17,721 nt of DNA from Acidilobaceae archaeon (lineage in GTDB: Archaea; Thermoproteota; Thermoprotei_A; Sulfolobales; Acidilobaceae): contig JALVJB010000013.1 of NCBI GenBank assembly GCA_027034115.1, positions 1-17,721 on the forward strand, in the 5' to 3' direction. Position numbers and translations under genes: made by a program. Under the pieces are notes generated by a model. It was not told the origin of the DNA, made no database searches, and saw only the letters and a list, made by a program, of their open reading frames with translations. This document shows, in pieces, positions 5,496 to 14,388 of the stretch. Numbering within the stretch: the first letter of the stretch is position 1; each line of letters begins with the position of its first letter.

Positions 5496-6911
5496 AGTAG
5501 TGGAGGACCCTCTTGTTCTCCTCCGCTTACGGGCAGCTCCCTTCGCCTTCTTCTCGACCTCTTTTTCTTCGCGTTCAGCTCTGCTAGTAGCGGGCTTCCT
5601 CTGTTCTCTGCGCGCTTTCTTAATCTTCTCGATGGCCTGCAGGATCTCGCGGGCCCTAGGACCTGCTAGAAACTCTACCTCTTTTGCGTCGAGATTATAG
5701 CCTAGGGCTAGCCTAGCCGCCATGGACGGGTCCTCTACTTCTCTAAATATTATAAATAAAAATGGCAATATCTCTCTTTTGACAAGCCTCCTAGACGAGA
5801 GTACCCCCTCAGCAATCTTCTGAGCTAGTCTCTCCCTAGTCTCGCGGACCTCCCTCAATCTTGCAAGCATTTTAATGCGGTCCGGGTAGGAGTACCTCTG
5901 CCTACTTATCTGAGAGTACTTCCTGGCGAACGCTACCCCAGGGCCTGCTAGAGTGAAGACGTAGTTTAGGAGGCTCCAGTTCCCCCCGAACTTAGCTCTG
6001 TTCAGCATTATAGTAGCTCTTGAGAGCGCGTCGAAGGCTCGGTAGGCGTCTCGGGGGTCCTCGTATTTCCTAGGAATATTATCGTTAAGCCAAGCTATCA
6101 CTGTTTCATAATCCTCCTGGCTGTTGGAGATCGCCATCCTCGCTTTCCAAGCCTTGTCAGCGTAGAATATCTGGTTGAGCGTCTGGAAGATCTCATACTT
6201 CTTCTCTCTACCCCGAACCAGTAGTCTAGCGAGGGTGAGCGTGACCCTACCGTAACCCTCCGCGATCGCCTGGAGATCGTTTATAGCGGCCCTGACGTCC
6301 CCCCTCTCCACCTCTGCAATGTAACGGAGAGCCTCCCTCTCGCACTCGAGGCCTTCCAGATCGCATATCCTCTGGAGTATCGCTATCACTTGTGTCAGCG
6401 AGAGGCTCTTGAAGGGTATCAGCTCGCTGACTTGGTGGAGAGGCCTTATCTGGTCCTTCCAGGGATCGTTTGCAGTCATAACAATTGGGTTCTCCGATTC
6501 TGGTATGATCTCTAGTAGGGCTCTAAGCCCTCCGGAATCCTCCCGGGGAGCTATGCCGTCGATCTCATCAAGCAGTATTATTATCCCTCTACCCCATAGA
6601 GGCTTCTTTCTAGCGGCAACGCCGACTGTTCTTCTTATAGCCTCGGCGGACCTGTAATCGCTAGCGTTGAGTTCTAATAGTTCGAACCTGTACTGGCGTG
6701 CTACGGCCTCTACTAAGCTAGTCTTGCCTACTCCAGGGGGCCCGTAGAGGAGGGCTCCCCTCTTGCTAGGCTTCTTTCCCTCGAGCCACTGTTTGAACCA
6801 TGCTAGGAATCTTTTCTTAGCCTCTTCTTGGTTGGCTACTTCCTCGATCGTCCTTGGCCTATACTTTATTATCCATGGTATGTTTCCCTTTTTTACACGC
6901 CTAAGACTCAC
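5475..6911 (-). CDS. rfcL: Replication factor C large subunit (clamp loader)
   Basis: This 478-residue AAA+ protein loads the PCNA sliding clamp together with four copies of the small subunit. Walker A GPPGVGKT is at 57-64, Walker B IILLDEID at 111-118, and sensor 1 is VMTANDPW. A sensor-2-like stretch GDVRAAINDLQAIAEG lies at about 205-220, followed by helical collar segments. The C-terminus is a Lys/Arg/Glu-rich tail ending STTLDSFFS, which fits a PCNA-interacting PIP box (hydrophobic-x-x-aromatic-aromatic) and is expected for archaeal large subunits. The GTG start at 6911 overlaps the rfcS stop (GTGA), so translation is coupled with the small subunit. The tail-coding end overlaps moaC by 21 bases. 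Confidence 0.97.
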   Translation of the reverse strand: MSLRRVKKGNIPWIIKYRPRTIEEVANQEEAKKRFLAWFKQWLEGKKPSKRGALLYGPPGVGKTSLVEAVARQYRFELLELNASDYRSAEAIRRTVGVAARKKPLWGRGIIILLDEIDGIAPREDSGGLRALLEIIPESENPIVMTANDPWKDQIRPLHQVSELIPFKSLSLTQVIAILQRICDLEGLECEREALRYIAEVERGDVRAAINDLQAIAEGYGRVTLTLARLLVRGREKKYEIFQTLNQIFYADKAWKARMAISNSQEDYETVIAWLNDNIPRKYEDPRDAYRAFDALSRATIMLNRAKFGGNWSLLNYVFTLAGPGVAFARKYSQISRQRYSYPDRIKMLARLREVRETRERLAQKIAEGVLSSRRLVKREILPFLFIIFREVEDPSMAARLALGYNLDAKEVEFLAGPRAREILQAIEKIKKARREQRKPATSRAEREEKEVEKKAKGAARKRRRTRGSSTTLDSFFS

Positions 6912-7894
6912 TCTTCGACACCTAGCCTCTGCCCTATCATTGAGAGCCAGGCGAGGAAAGCGCTTAGTTGTATGTCGTCATCGCTTCCCTCGACGAGCCG
7001 GAAGTGGATCTCTCCCACGTAATCTGCGATTAACACTCTGGCCTCTTCCGGCACCTTGAAATCATTGCTCATTACTACTCTGTGCACTTGCTTGATTAAG
7101 TCTTCTCCGCTTAACCCATACTCAATCATCAGCTTCCTCATAAGGTTCCTTGCAGCGTTGAAGTCGCCCTTTAACGCTAGCTGTAGCATTTGCTTTACCT
7201 CTTTAGGCTTGGCCATGCCCACTACCTTGTATACGGCGTCAACTGTTACCTTCCCGATCGCCGCTGCCGCTTGCAGGATGTTTATGGCCTTTCTCATGTC
7301 TCCCTCGCTTATCTCGTAGATGGTCTCTAGGGCCTCATAGTCATAGTCAACTCCCTCATTCTCAGCAATGTACTTCAGCCTGGCGACGACATCCTCCTTC
7401 TTTAGCGGTTGGAATCGGAAGAAAGCGCATCTACTCTGAATAGGATCTATAATCTTAGATGGATAGTTCGCTATTAAGATAAACCTTGTGTTGACACTAT
7501 AAAGCTCCATAAGCCTCCTGAGGGCTTGCTGCGCATCTGCCGTCATGTTATCCGCCTCGTCTAAGAGTACTATTTTGAAGGGTATCTCCGGGGGAGTCCG
7601 GCTTCTAGCGAACTCCTTGACCTTCTCCCTGATAACGTTAATACCTCTTTCATCGCTCGCATTGAGCTCTAACATGTACTGCCTGTAGTTTTCTCCGTAT
7701 AGGTCGTGTGCTAGGGCGTGTGCGGCTGTTGTTTTACCCGTTCCAGCGGGACCCGCGAAGAGTAGGTGGGGCATGTTCTTTGTTTCCACGAATTTCTTTA
7801 GCCTCGATACGACTTCTTCCTGGTTAATTATCTCATCGAGGGTCTTAGGCCTATATTTCTCTACCCATAATAACTCGTAAATAGAGGCGCTCAA
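6908..7894 (-). CDS. rfcS: Replication factor C small subunit (clamp loader)
   Basis: This 328-residue AAA+ protein carries VEKYRPKTLDEI at the N-terminus (RFC box II). It also has Walker A GPAGTGKTT at 48-56, Walker B VLLDEADNMT with DEAD at 112-115, and the SRC arginine-finger motif at 154-156. Sensor 2 is GDMRKAINILQAAA. Length and motifs are standard for the archaeal small subunit, and no intein is inserted, although rfcS is a known intein host in some archaea. It starts at TTG 7894; a GTGGGG stretch about 9-14 bases before it may guide ribosomes. It is first in an operon with rfcL and diverges from gins23. Confidence 0.97.
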   Translation of the reverse strand: MSASIYELLWVEKYRPKTLDEIINQEEVVSRLKKFVETKNMPHLLFAGPAGTGKTTAAHALAHDLYGENYRQYMLELNASDERGINVIREKVKEFARSRTPPEIPFKIVLLDEADNMTADAQQALRRLMELYSVNTRFILIANYPSKIIDPIQSRCAFFRFQPLKKEDVVARLKYIAENEGVDYDYEALETIYEISEGDMRKAINILQAAAAIGKVTVDAVYKVVGMAKPKEVKQMLQLALKGDFNAARNLMRKLMIEYGLSGEDLIKQVHRVVMSNDFKVPEEARVLIADYVGEIHFRLVEGSDDDIQLSAFLAWLSMIGQRLGVEE

Positions 7895-8025
7895 CCCTGT
7901 AACCCCACTAAACCTCTATATCCCAGGTCTATGCTATTAACGTGTGAGCCTTATAAGCCGGTTAGAAGCTGTTTATCCTATATCAGCTCCGGTGACAACG
8001 ATCGATCGATGGGGGCGCCTAGATA
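7895..8025. promoter_or_regulatory. Divergent promoter region between rfcS-rfcL and gins23-mcm-hel308
   Basis: This 131-bp gap separates two replication operons. A self-complementary TATA-like cttataag lies at 7950-7957 and could work in both directions. A second plus-direction element, tttatcctata, lies at 7972-7982. A minus-direction ATATAG at about 7915-7920 would give an almost leaderless rfcS transcript. A 10-bp palindrome atcgatcgat at 8001-8010 sits between the plus promoter and the gins23 start, followed by a tggggg ribosome-binding stretch at 8010-8015. Confidence 0.5.
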
Positions 8026-8583
8026 GTGGAGGTAAAGGAGCGATTCGACCTGATCAAGCTAGACTATGAAGCTAAAGGCGTGAGAGTACTATTCCTGAAA
8101 AACTATCGAGGCCTCCCTACAAGCGCCGGAAGAGTGAACGCTCGCAGGGGCGACGAACTAGAACTGCCCCGATGGCAGGCGAGAATATTAGAAGAGAGGG
8201 GAATTGTAGAAGTCAAAGACAAGAAGCTGGACATCGATACCGTGAACACTTACCATTACCGCGAGAAGCGTAAAACCGCGGCGAACCAGCTCTCACCCTT
8301 ACCCAGTGACTTCTATCTCAAAGCCCGAGAACTAGTAGAGGAGCTTAACAAGCTCATCAAGGAGAAGCCAAGCCACATGCTCCTCAAAGATAGAGAGATC
8401 CTGGAGAAAAACCTCATAGAGCTCGCTGAAACCAGGCTCTTGAAAATAGTGAGACTAGCTCTGACTAGTAGCGAGGAGTTCCGGGAGCGGATGACTCCAG
8501 AGGAGACGCTCGTCTACATGAACATACACGATACTGCCTCGACTTGGAGGAGTTATATCGAGGAGATATTCCGGGGTGAGTAG
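8026..8583 (+). CDS. gins23: GINS complex subunit Gins23
   Basis: GINS joins MCM and Cdc45/RecJ-like protein in the archaeal CMG replicative helicase. The 185-residue product has a small strand-rich domain first (about 17-65), with GDELELPRWQARILEERGIVEV. The larger helical domain follows (about 92-183), with PLPSDFYLKARELVEELNK and ETRLLKIVRLAL. This B-then-A order is that of eukaryotic Psf2/Psf3 and archaeal Gins23. Gins51 has the reverse order. It is five bases upstream of mcm, matching the gins23-mcm pairing described in Sulfolobus. The GTG 8026 start follows a tggggg stretch by about 10 bases. Confidence 0.88.
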   Translation: MEVKERFDLIKLDYEAKGVRVLFLKNYRGLPTSAGRVNARRGDELELPRWQARILEERGIVEVKDKKLDIDTVNTYHYREKRKTAANQLSPLPSDFYLKARELVEELNKLIKEKPSHMLLKDREILEKNLIELAETRLLKIVRLALTSSEEFRERMTPEETLVYMNIHDTASTWRSYIEEIFRGE

Positions 8584-8588
8584 GAGGG

Positions 8589-10667
8589 ATGGCTAGCGAG
8601 TACAGCTACGAGGAGGAGCTAGGCTACGGCGATCTATTCAAAGACTTCATCAAGAACTTCCGCGACGAGACCGGGCGCTTCAAGTACATGGACAGGCTAA
8701 GGAGAATGATTAACTTCGACCTCCAAAGCCTCTCCATAGACTTCTCCGACCTCTACCGATACAATACAGACCTAGCCGAAGCATTAATCGACGATCCCCT
8801 CAAGGTCCTCAAGGAAGCCAGCGACGCTATCCGAGAGCTCGTTATGCTCGAAGACCCCGAATACGCGAAGAAAAAGAAAAAATTCATAGCGAGAATCTAC
8901 GGTCTCTTCGAAACAATCCGGATCAGGGACATTAAGAGCGAATACGTGGGGAAGCTAGTCCAAGTAGAGGGTATAGTAACTAGAATGCACCCTATCAGGA
9001 GCAGAATGGTGAAAGCGGTATTCCGCCATGAAAAGTGTGGAGCAGAATTCGAATGGCCTCCTGGCGAGGAGCTTATCGGTGATAGGATAGAGAAGCCGTC
9101 CATCTGCCCTGTATGCGGTGAGGGGGGCGGGAAGTTTATACTTGTAAAAGAAAAATCAAAGTACATTGACTGGCAGAAGATAACGCTACAAGAGCGCCCC
9201 GAGGATGTACCTGGAGGCCAGATGCCTAGGAGCATAGAGATCCACCTAACCCACGATCTAGTCGACTCGGCTAGGCCGGGAGACCGAGTGGTAGTGGTAG
9301 GCATCCCCCGCCTAGAACAGACGAGCACTACCAGCCCCCTCTACGAGGTCTACCTTGAAGCTAACAGCATGAGGGTTTCGGAAAAGGTCCTTGAGGAGGT
9401 AACCATAACTAGGGAAGACGAGGAGAAAATAAAGGATCTTGCACGCGACCCTTGGATCCGGCAGAGGATCATCGCGAGCATAGCTCCAAGCATATACGGC
9501 CACTGGGACCTTAAGGAGGCAATAGCGCTCCTACTCTTCGGCGGAGTACCAAAGACCATGCCCGATGGGACGAGGATCAGGGGAGACATACACGTCCTCT
9601 TCGTGGGAGATCCGGGAGTAGCCAAGAGCCAGCTACTACAATCCGCGAGCAGAATAGCCCCCAGAGCAGTCTACACAAGCGGTAAGGGATCAACAGCCGC
9701 AGGACTAACCGCTGCCGTTGTACGGGATAGTAAAACAGGCGAATACTTCCTCGAAGCAGGAGCACTAGTACTAGCAGACGGTGGAGTAGCCATCATAGAC
9801 GAGATCGATAAGATGAGGCCCGAGGATAGAACAGCCATCCACGAGGCAATGGAGCAACAAGTCATCAGCATATCAAAGGCTGGCATAGTCGCTAGGCTAA
9901 ATGCCAGGGCCAGTATACTCGCAGCAGGAAACCCTAAACTAGGAATATATATTGAAGATAAACCCTTCACTGATAACGTGAACTTACCGCCCACAATTAT
10001 CTCCAGGTTCGACCTCATATTCGTAGTAAAGGATAGGCCAGGCCTCGAGAGGGACAGGAGACTAGCAAGATATATACTGGAAGCACACAGTAACATAGAG
10101 AAGTTCAAGCCGGAAATAGATACTACACTCCTCAAAAAATACATCATCTACGCTAGGCGCTACGTGAAGCCCAAGCTGAGCCCAACCGCTAAGAAGCTAA
10201 TAGAACACTTCTTCGTATTCATGAGGAACGCTGCGGTTACGAAAACGGACAAGGGCCTGCCACCAATACCGATAACCGCGAGGCAATTAGAAGCAATAAT
10301 CAGGCTAGCAGAGGCCCACGCGAAGATGGCTCTCAAGGACGAGGTTACAGGGGAGGATGCCGCGGAGGCAATAAGGATAACCATGGCGTTCCTATCGAGT
10401 GTTGGCGTGACAGAGACTGGTGAGATAGATATTGGCGTGATAATGACTGGGAAGAGCAGACAGCAAATAAAACTCTACGAAGTCATACTCGATACAATAA
10501 AGAGGCTCGCGAGCGATCGAGAATGCATAAGCCAGGACAAGCTAGTAGAGGAGCTTGTTAACAGCACTAAGCTGTCCGAGAACAAGATAATAGAGACCCT
10601 CTCGAAAATGAGGAGAGACGGGCTAATATACACGCCGCGCTTCAACTGCTATCAGGTAGTGCCATAA
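8589..10667 (+). CDS. mcm: Replicative DNA helicase MCM
   Basis: This 692-residue protein forms the hexameric fork helicase. The N-terminal domain has a zinc site with HEKC at about 146-149 and CPVC at about 172-175, plus the OB-fold EGIVTRMHPIRSRM. The AAA+ domain carries Walker A GDPGVAKSQLL at about 340-350 and Walker B DGGVAIIDEIDKM at about 397-409. Sensor 1 is ILAAGNPKLG and the arginine finger is SRFDLIF at about 471-477. A C-terminal winged helix (about 625-690) ends in RDGLIYTPRFNCYQVVP. All catalytic motifs are intact and no intein is present. The ATG has a good ribosome-binding site (aggaggg) spanning the gap from gins23. Confidence 0.98.
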   Translation: MASEYSYEEELGYGDLFKDFIKNFRDETGRFKYMDRLRRMINFDLQSLSIDFSDLYRYNTDLAEALIDDPLKVLKEASDAIRELVMLEDPEYAKKKKKFIARIYGLFETIRIRDIKSEYVGKLVQVEGIVTRMHPIRSRMVKAVFRHEKCGAEFEWPPGEELIGDRIEKPSICPVCGEGGGKFILVKEKSKYIDWQKITLQERPEDVPGGQMPRSIEIHLTHDLVDSARPGDRVVVVGIPRLEQTSTTSPLYEVYLEANSMRVSEKVLEEVTITREDEEKIKDLARDPWIRQRIIASIAPSIYGHWDLKEAIALLLFGGVPKTMPDGTRIRGDIHVLFVGDPGVAKSQLLQSASRIAPRAVYTSGKGSTAAGLTAAVVRDSKTGEYFLEAGALVLADGGVAIIDEIDKMRPEDRTAIHEAMEQQVISISKAGIVARLNARASILAAGNPKLGIYIEDKPFTDNVNLPPTIISRFDLIFVVKDRPGLERDRRLARYILEAHSNIEKFKPEIDTTLLKKYIIYARRYVKPKLSPTAKKLIEHFFVFMRNAAVTKTDKGLPPIPITARQLEAIIRLAEAHAKMALKDEVTGEDAAEAIRITMAFLSSVGVTETGEIDIGVIMTGKSRQQIKLYEVILDTIKRLASDRECISQDKLVEELVNSTKLSENKIIETLSKMRRDGLIYTPRFNCYQVVP

Positions 10668-10689
10668 TGGTAAGGGTGCCGGGAAAACG

Positions 10690-12813
10690 ATGAGAACCGT
10701 AACACGCAGACTCCTAAAGGTGCTCGGTATCAAACACCTATACCCGCCGCAACAGGAGGCGATCAATAAGAGAGTAGAGTACGGGGAGAACCTCCTACTA
10801 GCAACGCCAACAGCTAGTGGTAAAACTCTCGTCGGCTTGATCGGCGTCATAAACAGGCTCAGCGATGAAGGCGGGAAAGCGGTCTACATGGCGCCACTAC
10901 GCAGCATCGCCTATGAGAAAGCCGCACTCTTCGAGAAGCTAGGAGCTTTAGGCTTCTCTACCCGGATAGAGGTGGGCAATTATGCTCGAGGGCCTCGTAA
11001 CGCTGACATCCTCGTTACCACTTACGAGAGACTAGATAGTATTCTACGCAACGATCCCGGATTCCTTAGAGAAGTTTCAGCAGTAGTCGTTGACGAAGTC
11101 CACTACGTTAACGACGAGAAGAGGGGTCCAATACTGGAAGCCCTAATAGCGAGAATACTGCACAGCAATACAAGCCCGCAACTCATAGCACTCTCCGCCA
11201 CAGTCTCCAATGCCGGCGAACTAGGAGAATGGCTCCACGCCAATGTCGTAAAGTCGGGTTGGAGGCCTGTCCCCCTCCGCGAAGGGGTCTACAAGGAGGG
11301 CCGTATACTCTACACGGATGGAGAGCTAATAGAAATCCCTGTGGTTTCACCAACCCCTTACCTTAACCTCGTAGCCTTCTACGCCCCGAAAAATGCCCAG
11401 ATGCTGCTCTTCTCGCAATCCCGCCGCCGAGTAGTAAGCCTAGCAGAAAAAACCGCTAAGGCGGCTAGCGATGTACTCTATTACGATGAGCAGATCGCAC
11501 GCGAGACCGCTAGAGAAGTAGTGAAAAGCGAGGGACCCTCGTCTCTAAAGGAAAAGCTAGCGAAACTGATACTGAGAGGAGTAGCATTCCACCATGCTGG
11601 CTTATCCAACAGGCAGAGGATGCTCGTAGAAGAGGCCTTCCGCGAGGGCGGAATAGCGGTGATCCACGCGACGCCCACGCTAGCGGCTGGAGTAAACCTC
11701 CCCGCGAGAGTGGTCATACTCGAGGAGTACAGAAGATTTGAAGGCGGTATTCGCAAACCCCTAACAGTTTATGAGTATAAGCAGGTTGCTGGGAGAGCTG
11801 GGAGACCGGGCTACGACGACGTCGGCGAGGCCATAATTGTTGCTGGTAGAAGCGATGACCCGAAGGCTCTGGTGGACTATTATATGGCTAGCGAGCCAGA
11901 GCCTGTCACTAGTAAACTCTCGAACTTGAAGAGCCTGAGACACGTACTACTCGGGGTTATCGATTCTGGAATAGCCAACAAACGAGGAGAAATTAAGGAG
12001 TACTTTAAAAAGACTCTCTACGCTTTACAAGGAGATATAAACGAAATTAAAATAATAATAGATAAATCAATCAATGATTTGTTAAAGTGGGGGCTTATAG
12101 ACGAGAGGGAGATACTTGAATCAACGCCTCTGGGAAGCATGATCTCGAAGAAATATCTTGATCCCTTGAACGTGCCGAGAATAAGGGAGGTTTTAGGTAA
12201 GCCCGGGAAACTCACCGATACCCGACTGTTATACCTAGTCGCTTATTCCCCCGACATGGTTCGGCTACCCGTGACGAGGAAGGAAGAAGACTACATAATG
12301 GATAGAGTCTTGGACGAGTTTCCCGAAATCATAGACCTTATAGAATGGTTCGGTCCAGCCGAATTAGAAACGCTAAAAATACTTTTATTACTATCGGACT
12401 GGATTAACGAGGAGAAGGAGGACGTCATAGCCTCCCGCTACTCCGTCGGACCAGGCGACGTCAACGCCGTGGTGGAGACCGCTGAATGGATCGCCTCCTC
12501 TCTAGCCGACGTGCTACCGCTACTGGGTGTAGGCTATGAGGAGAGTCAAAGGATGAGAGTTCTCGCGAGGCGGATAAAGTACGGTGTGCGCGAAGAACTG
12601 CTATCTCTAATAGTGATACCTGGGATAGGTAGGGTTAGGGCGCGAATACTCTATAGTCACGGTTACAAGACCCTTCACGATCTAGCTACGGCCGACCCTG
12701 CGAGGATAGCTAGGATCCCCGGTATAGGCCCGGGCACTGTTAAGTCGATTGTGGAGTTTTTCGGCGGCACCTATGAGGGAGGCGGTGGGGAGGGATTAGA
12801 GGCTTACATGTGA
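10690..12813 (+). CDS. hel308: Hel308 (Hjm) family DNA helicase
   Basis: This 707-residue superfamily 2 helicase unwinds lagging strands at stalled forks, 3' to 5', and assists recombination repair. Motif I ATPTASGKT lies at about 38-46, the DEVH box at about 135-138, LSATVSN is motif III, and motif VI QVAGRAGRPG at about 366-375. PTLAAGVNLPAR is the motif-V region. A winged helix and ratchet domain follow. The C-terminal helix-hairpin-helix pair (IPGIGRVRARILYSHG; IPGIGPGTVKSIVEFFGG) at about 645-695 binds single-stranded DNA. It starts 22 bases after mcm, probably on the same transcript, so fork restart is expressed with the fork helicase. A patch of AT-ending codons covers 12034-12080. Confidence 0.96.
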   Translation: MRTVTRRLLKVLGIKHLYPPQQEAINKRVEYGENLLLATPTASGKTLVGLIGVINRLSDEGGKAVYMAPLRSIAYEKAALFEKLGALGFSTRIEVGNYARGPRNADILVTTYERLDSILRNDPGFLREVSAVVVDEVHYVNDEKRGPILEALIARILHSNTSPQLIALSATVSNAGELGEWLHANVVKSGWRPVPLREGVYKEGRILYTDGELIEIPVVSPTPYLNLVAFYAPKNAQMLLFSQSRRRVVSLAEKTAKAASDVLYYDEQIARETAREVVKSEGPSSLKEKLAKLILRGVAFHHAGLSNRQRMLVEEAFREGGIAVIHATPTLAAGVNLPARVVILEEYRRFEGGIRKPLTVYEYKQVAGRAGRPGYDDVGEAIIVAGRSDDPKALVDYYMASEPEPVTSKLSNLKSLRHVLLGVIDSGIANKRGEIKEYFKKTLYALQGDINEIKIIIDKSINDLLKWGLIDEREILESTPLGSMISKKYLDPLNVPRIREVLGKPGKLTDTRLLYLVAYSPDMVRLPVTRKEEDYIMDRVLDEFPEIIDLIEWFGPAELETLKILLLLSDWINEEKEDVIASRYSVGPGDVNAVVETAEWIASSLADVLPLLGVGYEESQRMRVLARRIKYGVREELLSLIVIPGIGRVRARILYSHGYKTLHDLATADPARIARIPGIGPGTVKSIVEFFGGTYEGGGGEGLEAYM

Positions 12814-12866
12814 AAATCTAATCCCGAGGGCGCAGGTAACTCTTGATATCGGCGGGACCCGTTACT

Positions 12867-13970
12867 CTAGTACTCGATAACGTGTATTCCCCTCTTCTCG
12901 ATCTTAGCCATGATCTCTCTCGCATAGTCCTTATCGAGCCCCAGCTTCTCGGGTACAACTAGGCCTCTGGGCAGGTCCGCCTCGGCCAGGAGTTCCGCTA
13001 CACTGGCCTGGAAGCTGGCCGTTGCTTTAGCCATAGCCGACCAATTCTCGTCTGGCTCCACGACTACGCGGAACCTGAGGGTCCCCTTACTCGACTCTAG
13101 AATAACCACTAACACTACCAGGTCCTCTATCCCGGATAGAGATTCTTTCAGGATAGCGGCGAAGCACTTGCGCGGCGTGACTGGGCAACCGTCTATGTTC
13201 AAGTTTTTCTCGTCGAGGAGGCCTAGCCTAGCCAGCTTCTTCATTAGCTCTAGGTGGCCGGGCCATCGTAGCGTGTACTCAGCCATGTACTCCATCATTG
13301 GAAATGATTTAAGGAGAGTCCGCAAGCCGTCGGTGTAAAAGTACTCTAACTCGCCAAGGCCCGGGACCTTGAACCTGCCAGGCTCTACGCTAAGGGGGTC
13401 TACCACCTTCACTTTACCCCGGACGATGTACTTTGCTGGGCGGAGGTACTCATCGATTAGGTCCTCGACGCTCCAGGCCGCTGCTAAGCCGAGAGGGTTA
13501 GCATCACGCCTCCTCGAAATTCCTCCCACATAGATGTACGCCTTCTTAGCCCCAATCCTCCGGACACCGGCTCCCACAAGGAAGTTCGATAGGCCCGGAG
13601 CTATACCAGCATCGACAACGAGAACAACTCCTTGCTTGCTCGCATAACCAGCTAACTCCCAGGGATCCTCCCGGTAGAAGGAGACGTCTACAACATTAAA
13701 CCCAGCCGAGAGAATGGTCTTAACTGCATCATAGCCAATGCTCCCTGGCAAATCCACTAGAACCGCGTCAACGTCTAGCCCCCTAGACTCGACAATCTTC
13801 CCTACAGCAGCGTAATCACCCAACTCAGCAGGCAAACCGAGGCGCCGAGCTCTCTCAACAGCCTCATAGCTACTATCAACCCCTAGTACCTTGTAACCCC
13901 TAGTATACAAATCCCATAAAGCGCGTAGACCAACGTTTCCTAGCCCGACCACGAGAAACGATCCACTCAA
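12867..13970 (-). CDS. Saccharopine dehydrogenase/lysine 6-dehydrogenase-like oxidoreductase
   Basis: The Rossmann fingerprint VVGLGNVG near the N-terminus and VVDVSFYREDPWELAGYA, then VLVVDAGIAPGLSNFLVG, mark the saccharopine-dehydrogenase-like NAD(P) enzyme family. AWSVEDLIDEYLRPAKYI and MAEYTLRWPGHLELMKKL are the signatures shared with lysine 6-dehydrogenase, which oxidises the lysine side-chain amino group. The true substrate cannot be decided here. The frame stays open to GTG 14102, but its first 44 codons encode a Pro/Arg/Gly-rich stretch unlike the family. TTG 13970 (MSGSFLVVGLG, 367 residues) starts right before the Rossmann strand, has GGTGGT upstream, and fits a TATA-like CTTATCC at 14021-14027. 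The gene converges on hel308 with a 53-base gap that holds nothing notable. Confidence 0.85.
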   Translation of the reverse strand: MSGSFLVVGLGNVGLRALWDLYTRGYKVLGVDSSYEAVERARRLGLPAELGDYAAVGKIVESRGLDVDAVLVDLPGSIGYDAVKTILSAGFNVVDVSFYREDPWELAGYASKQGVVLVVDAGIAPGLSNFLVGAGVRRIGAKKAYIYVGGISRRRDANPLGLAAAWSVEDLIDEYLRPAKYIVRGKVKVVDPLSVEPGRFKVPGLGELEYFYTDGLRTLLKSFPMMEYMAEYTLRWPGHLELMKKLARLGLLDEKNLNIDGCPVTPRKCFAAILKESLSGIEDLVVLVVILESSKGTLRFRVVVEPDENWSAMAKATASFQASVAELLAEADLPRGLVVPEKLGLDKDYAREIMAKIEKRGIHVIEY

Positions 13971-14180
13971 CCCACTGCACCACCGCGCCAGCCCATTCCC
14001 CTCTCCAAGGCCCCACGCGGGATAAGGTGTTCCGGCTCTCCTCATTCCACGCCTCGGGAGACTCTCTTTATCCGCATCCCCGCGCGGGGCCGCCACACTC
14101 ACAACTATTTACTCCACAAGGAAAATATCCCTACGCTACAATCCATGGCAAACAAAGAAGGCCTCGAGAGAGGCTTCAAC

Positions 14181-14189
14181 TATTTAAAA
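14181..14189 (+). promoter_or_regulatory. TATA box for tRNA-Gly
   Basis: tatttaaaa lies about 35 bases before the tRNA-Gly 5' end, allowing a short precursor leader. Just before it, gcctc-gaga-gaggc (14161-14174) can form a small hairpin of unknown relevance. Confidence 0.65.
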
Positions 14190-14219
14190 CCCGCTAGCAA
14201 GGAGAAGGTTAGAAGTGGA

Positions 14220-14298
14220 GCGGCCGTCGTCTAGCCTGGACTAGGACGCCGGCCTCCCAAGCCGGCGATCCCGGGTTCAAATCCCGGCGGCCGCACCA
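14220..14298 (+). tRNA. tRNA-Gly (anticodon CCC)
   Basis: A full cloverleaf is visible. It has an acceptor GCGGCCG/CGGCCGC, an anticodon stem CCGGC/GCCGG around loop CTCCCAA, and a T-arm CCGGG-TTCAAAT-CCCGG. Anticodon CCC reads the glycine codon GGG. The discriminator A is at 14295 and CCA is encoded at 14296-14298. There is no intron. The 90 bases to the next gene hold only a 16-codon frame with no sign of being real. Confidence 0.96.
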
Positions 14299-14388
14299 TG
14301 AATCCTCCAGTGGGATATTATCTGGTGGTGTCCTACAATGGAAGCTGAGGGTTCTTTCGACGAGTTAACCATGAGGGCTTAGACTAGT

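Noticed and set aside
13971..14102. Longer N-terminus for the dehydrogenase-like gene from GTG 14102
   Set aside because: The added 44 residues are Pro/Gly/Arg-rich and unlike the family. A TTG with a ribosome-binding site sits right before the Rossmann strand, and a TATA-like element lies inside the extension.
14302..14316. ctccagtggga resembling an origin recognition box
   Set aside because: It is a single partial match without a partner copy and far from any initiator gene.
14298..14348. 16-codon frame starting at the ATG overlapping the tRNA-Gly CCA
   Set aside because: It is very short, starts within the tRNA 3' end and has no ribosome-binding site.
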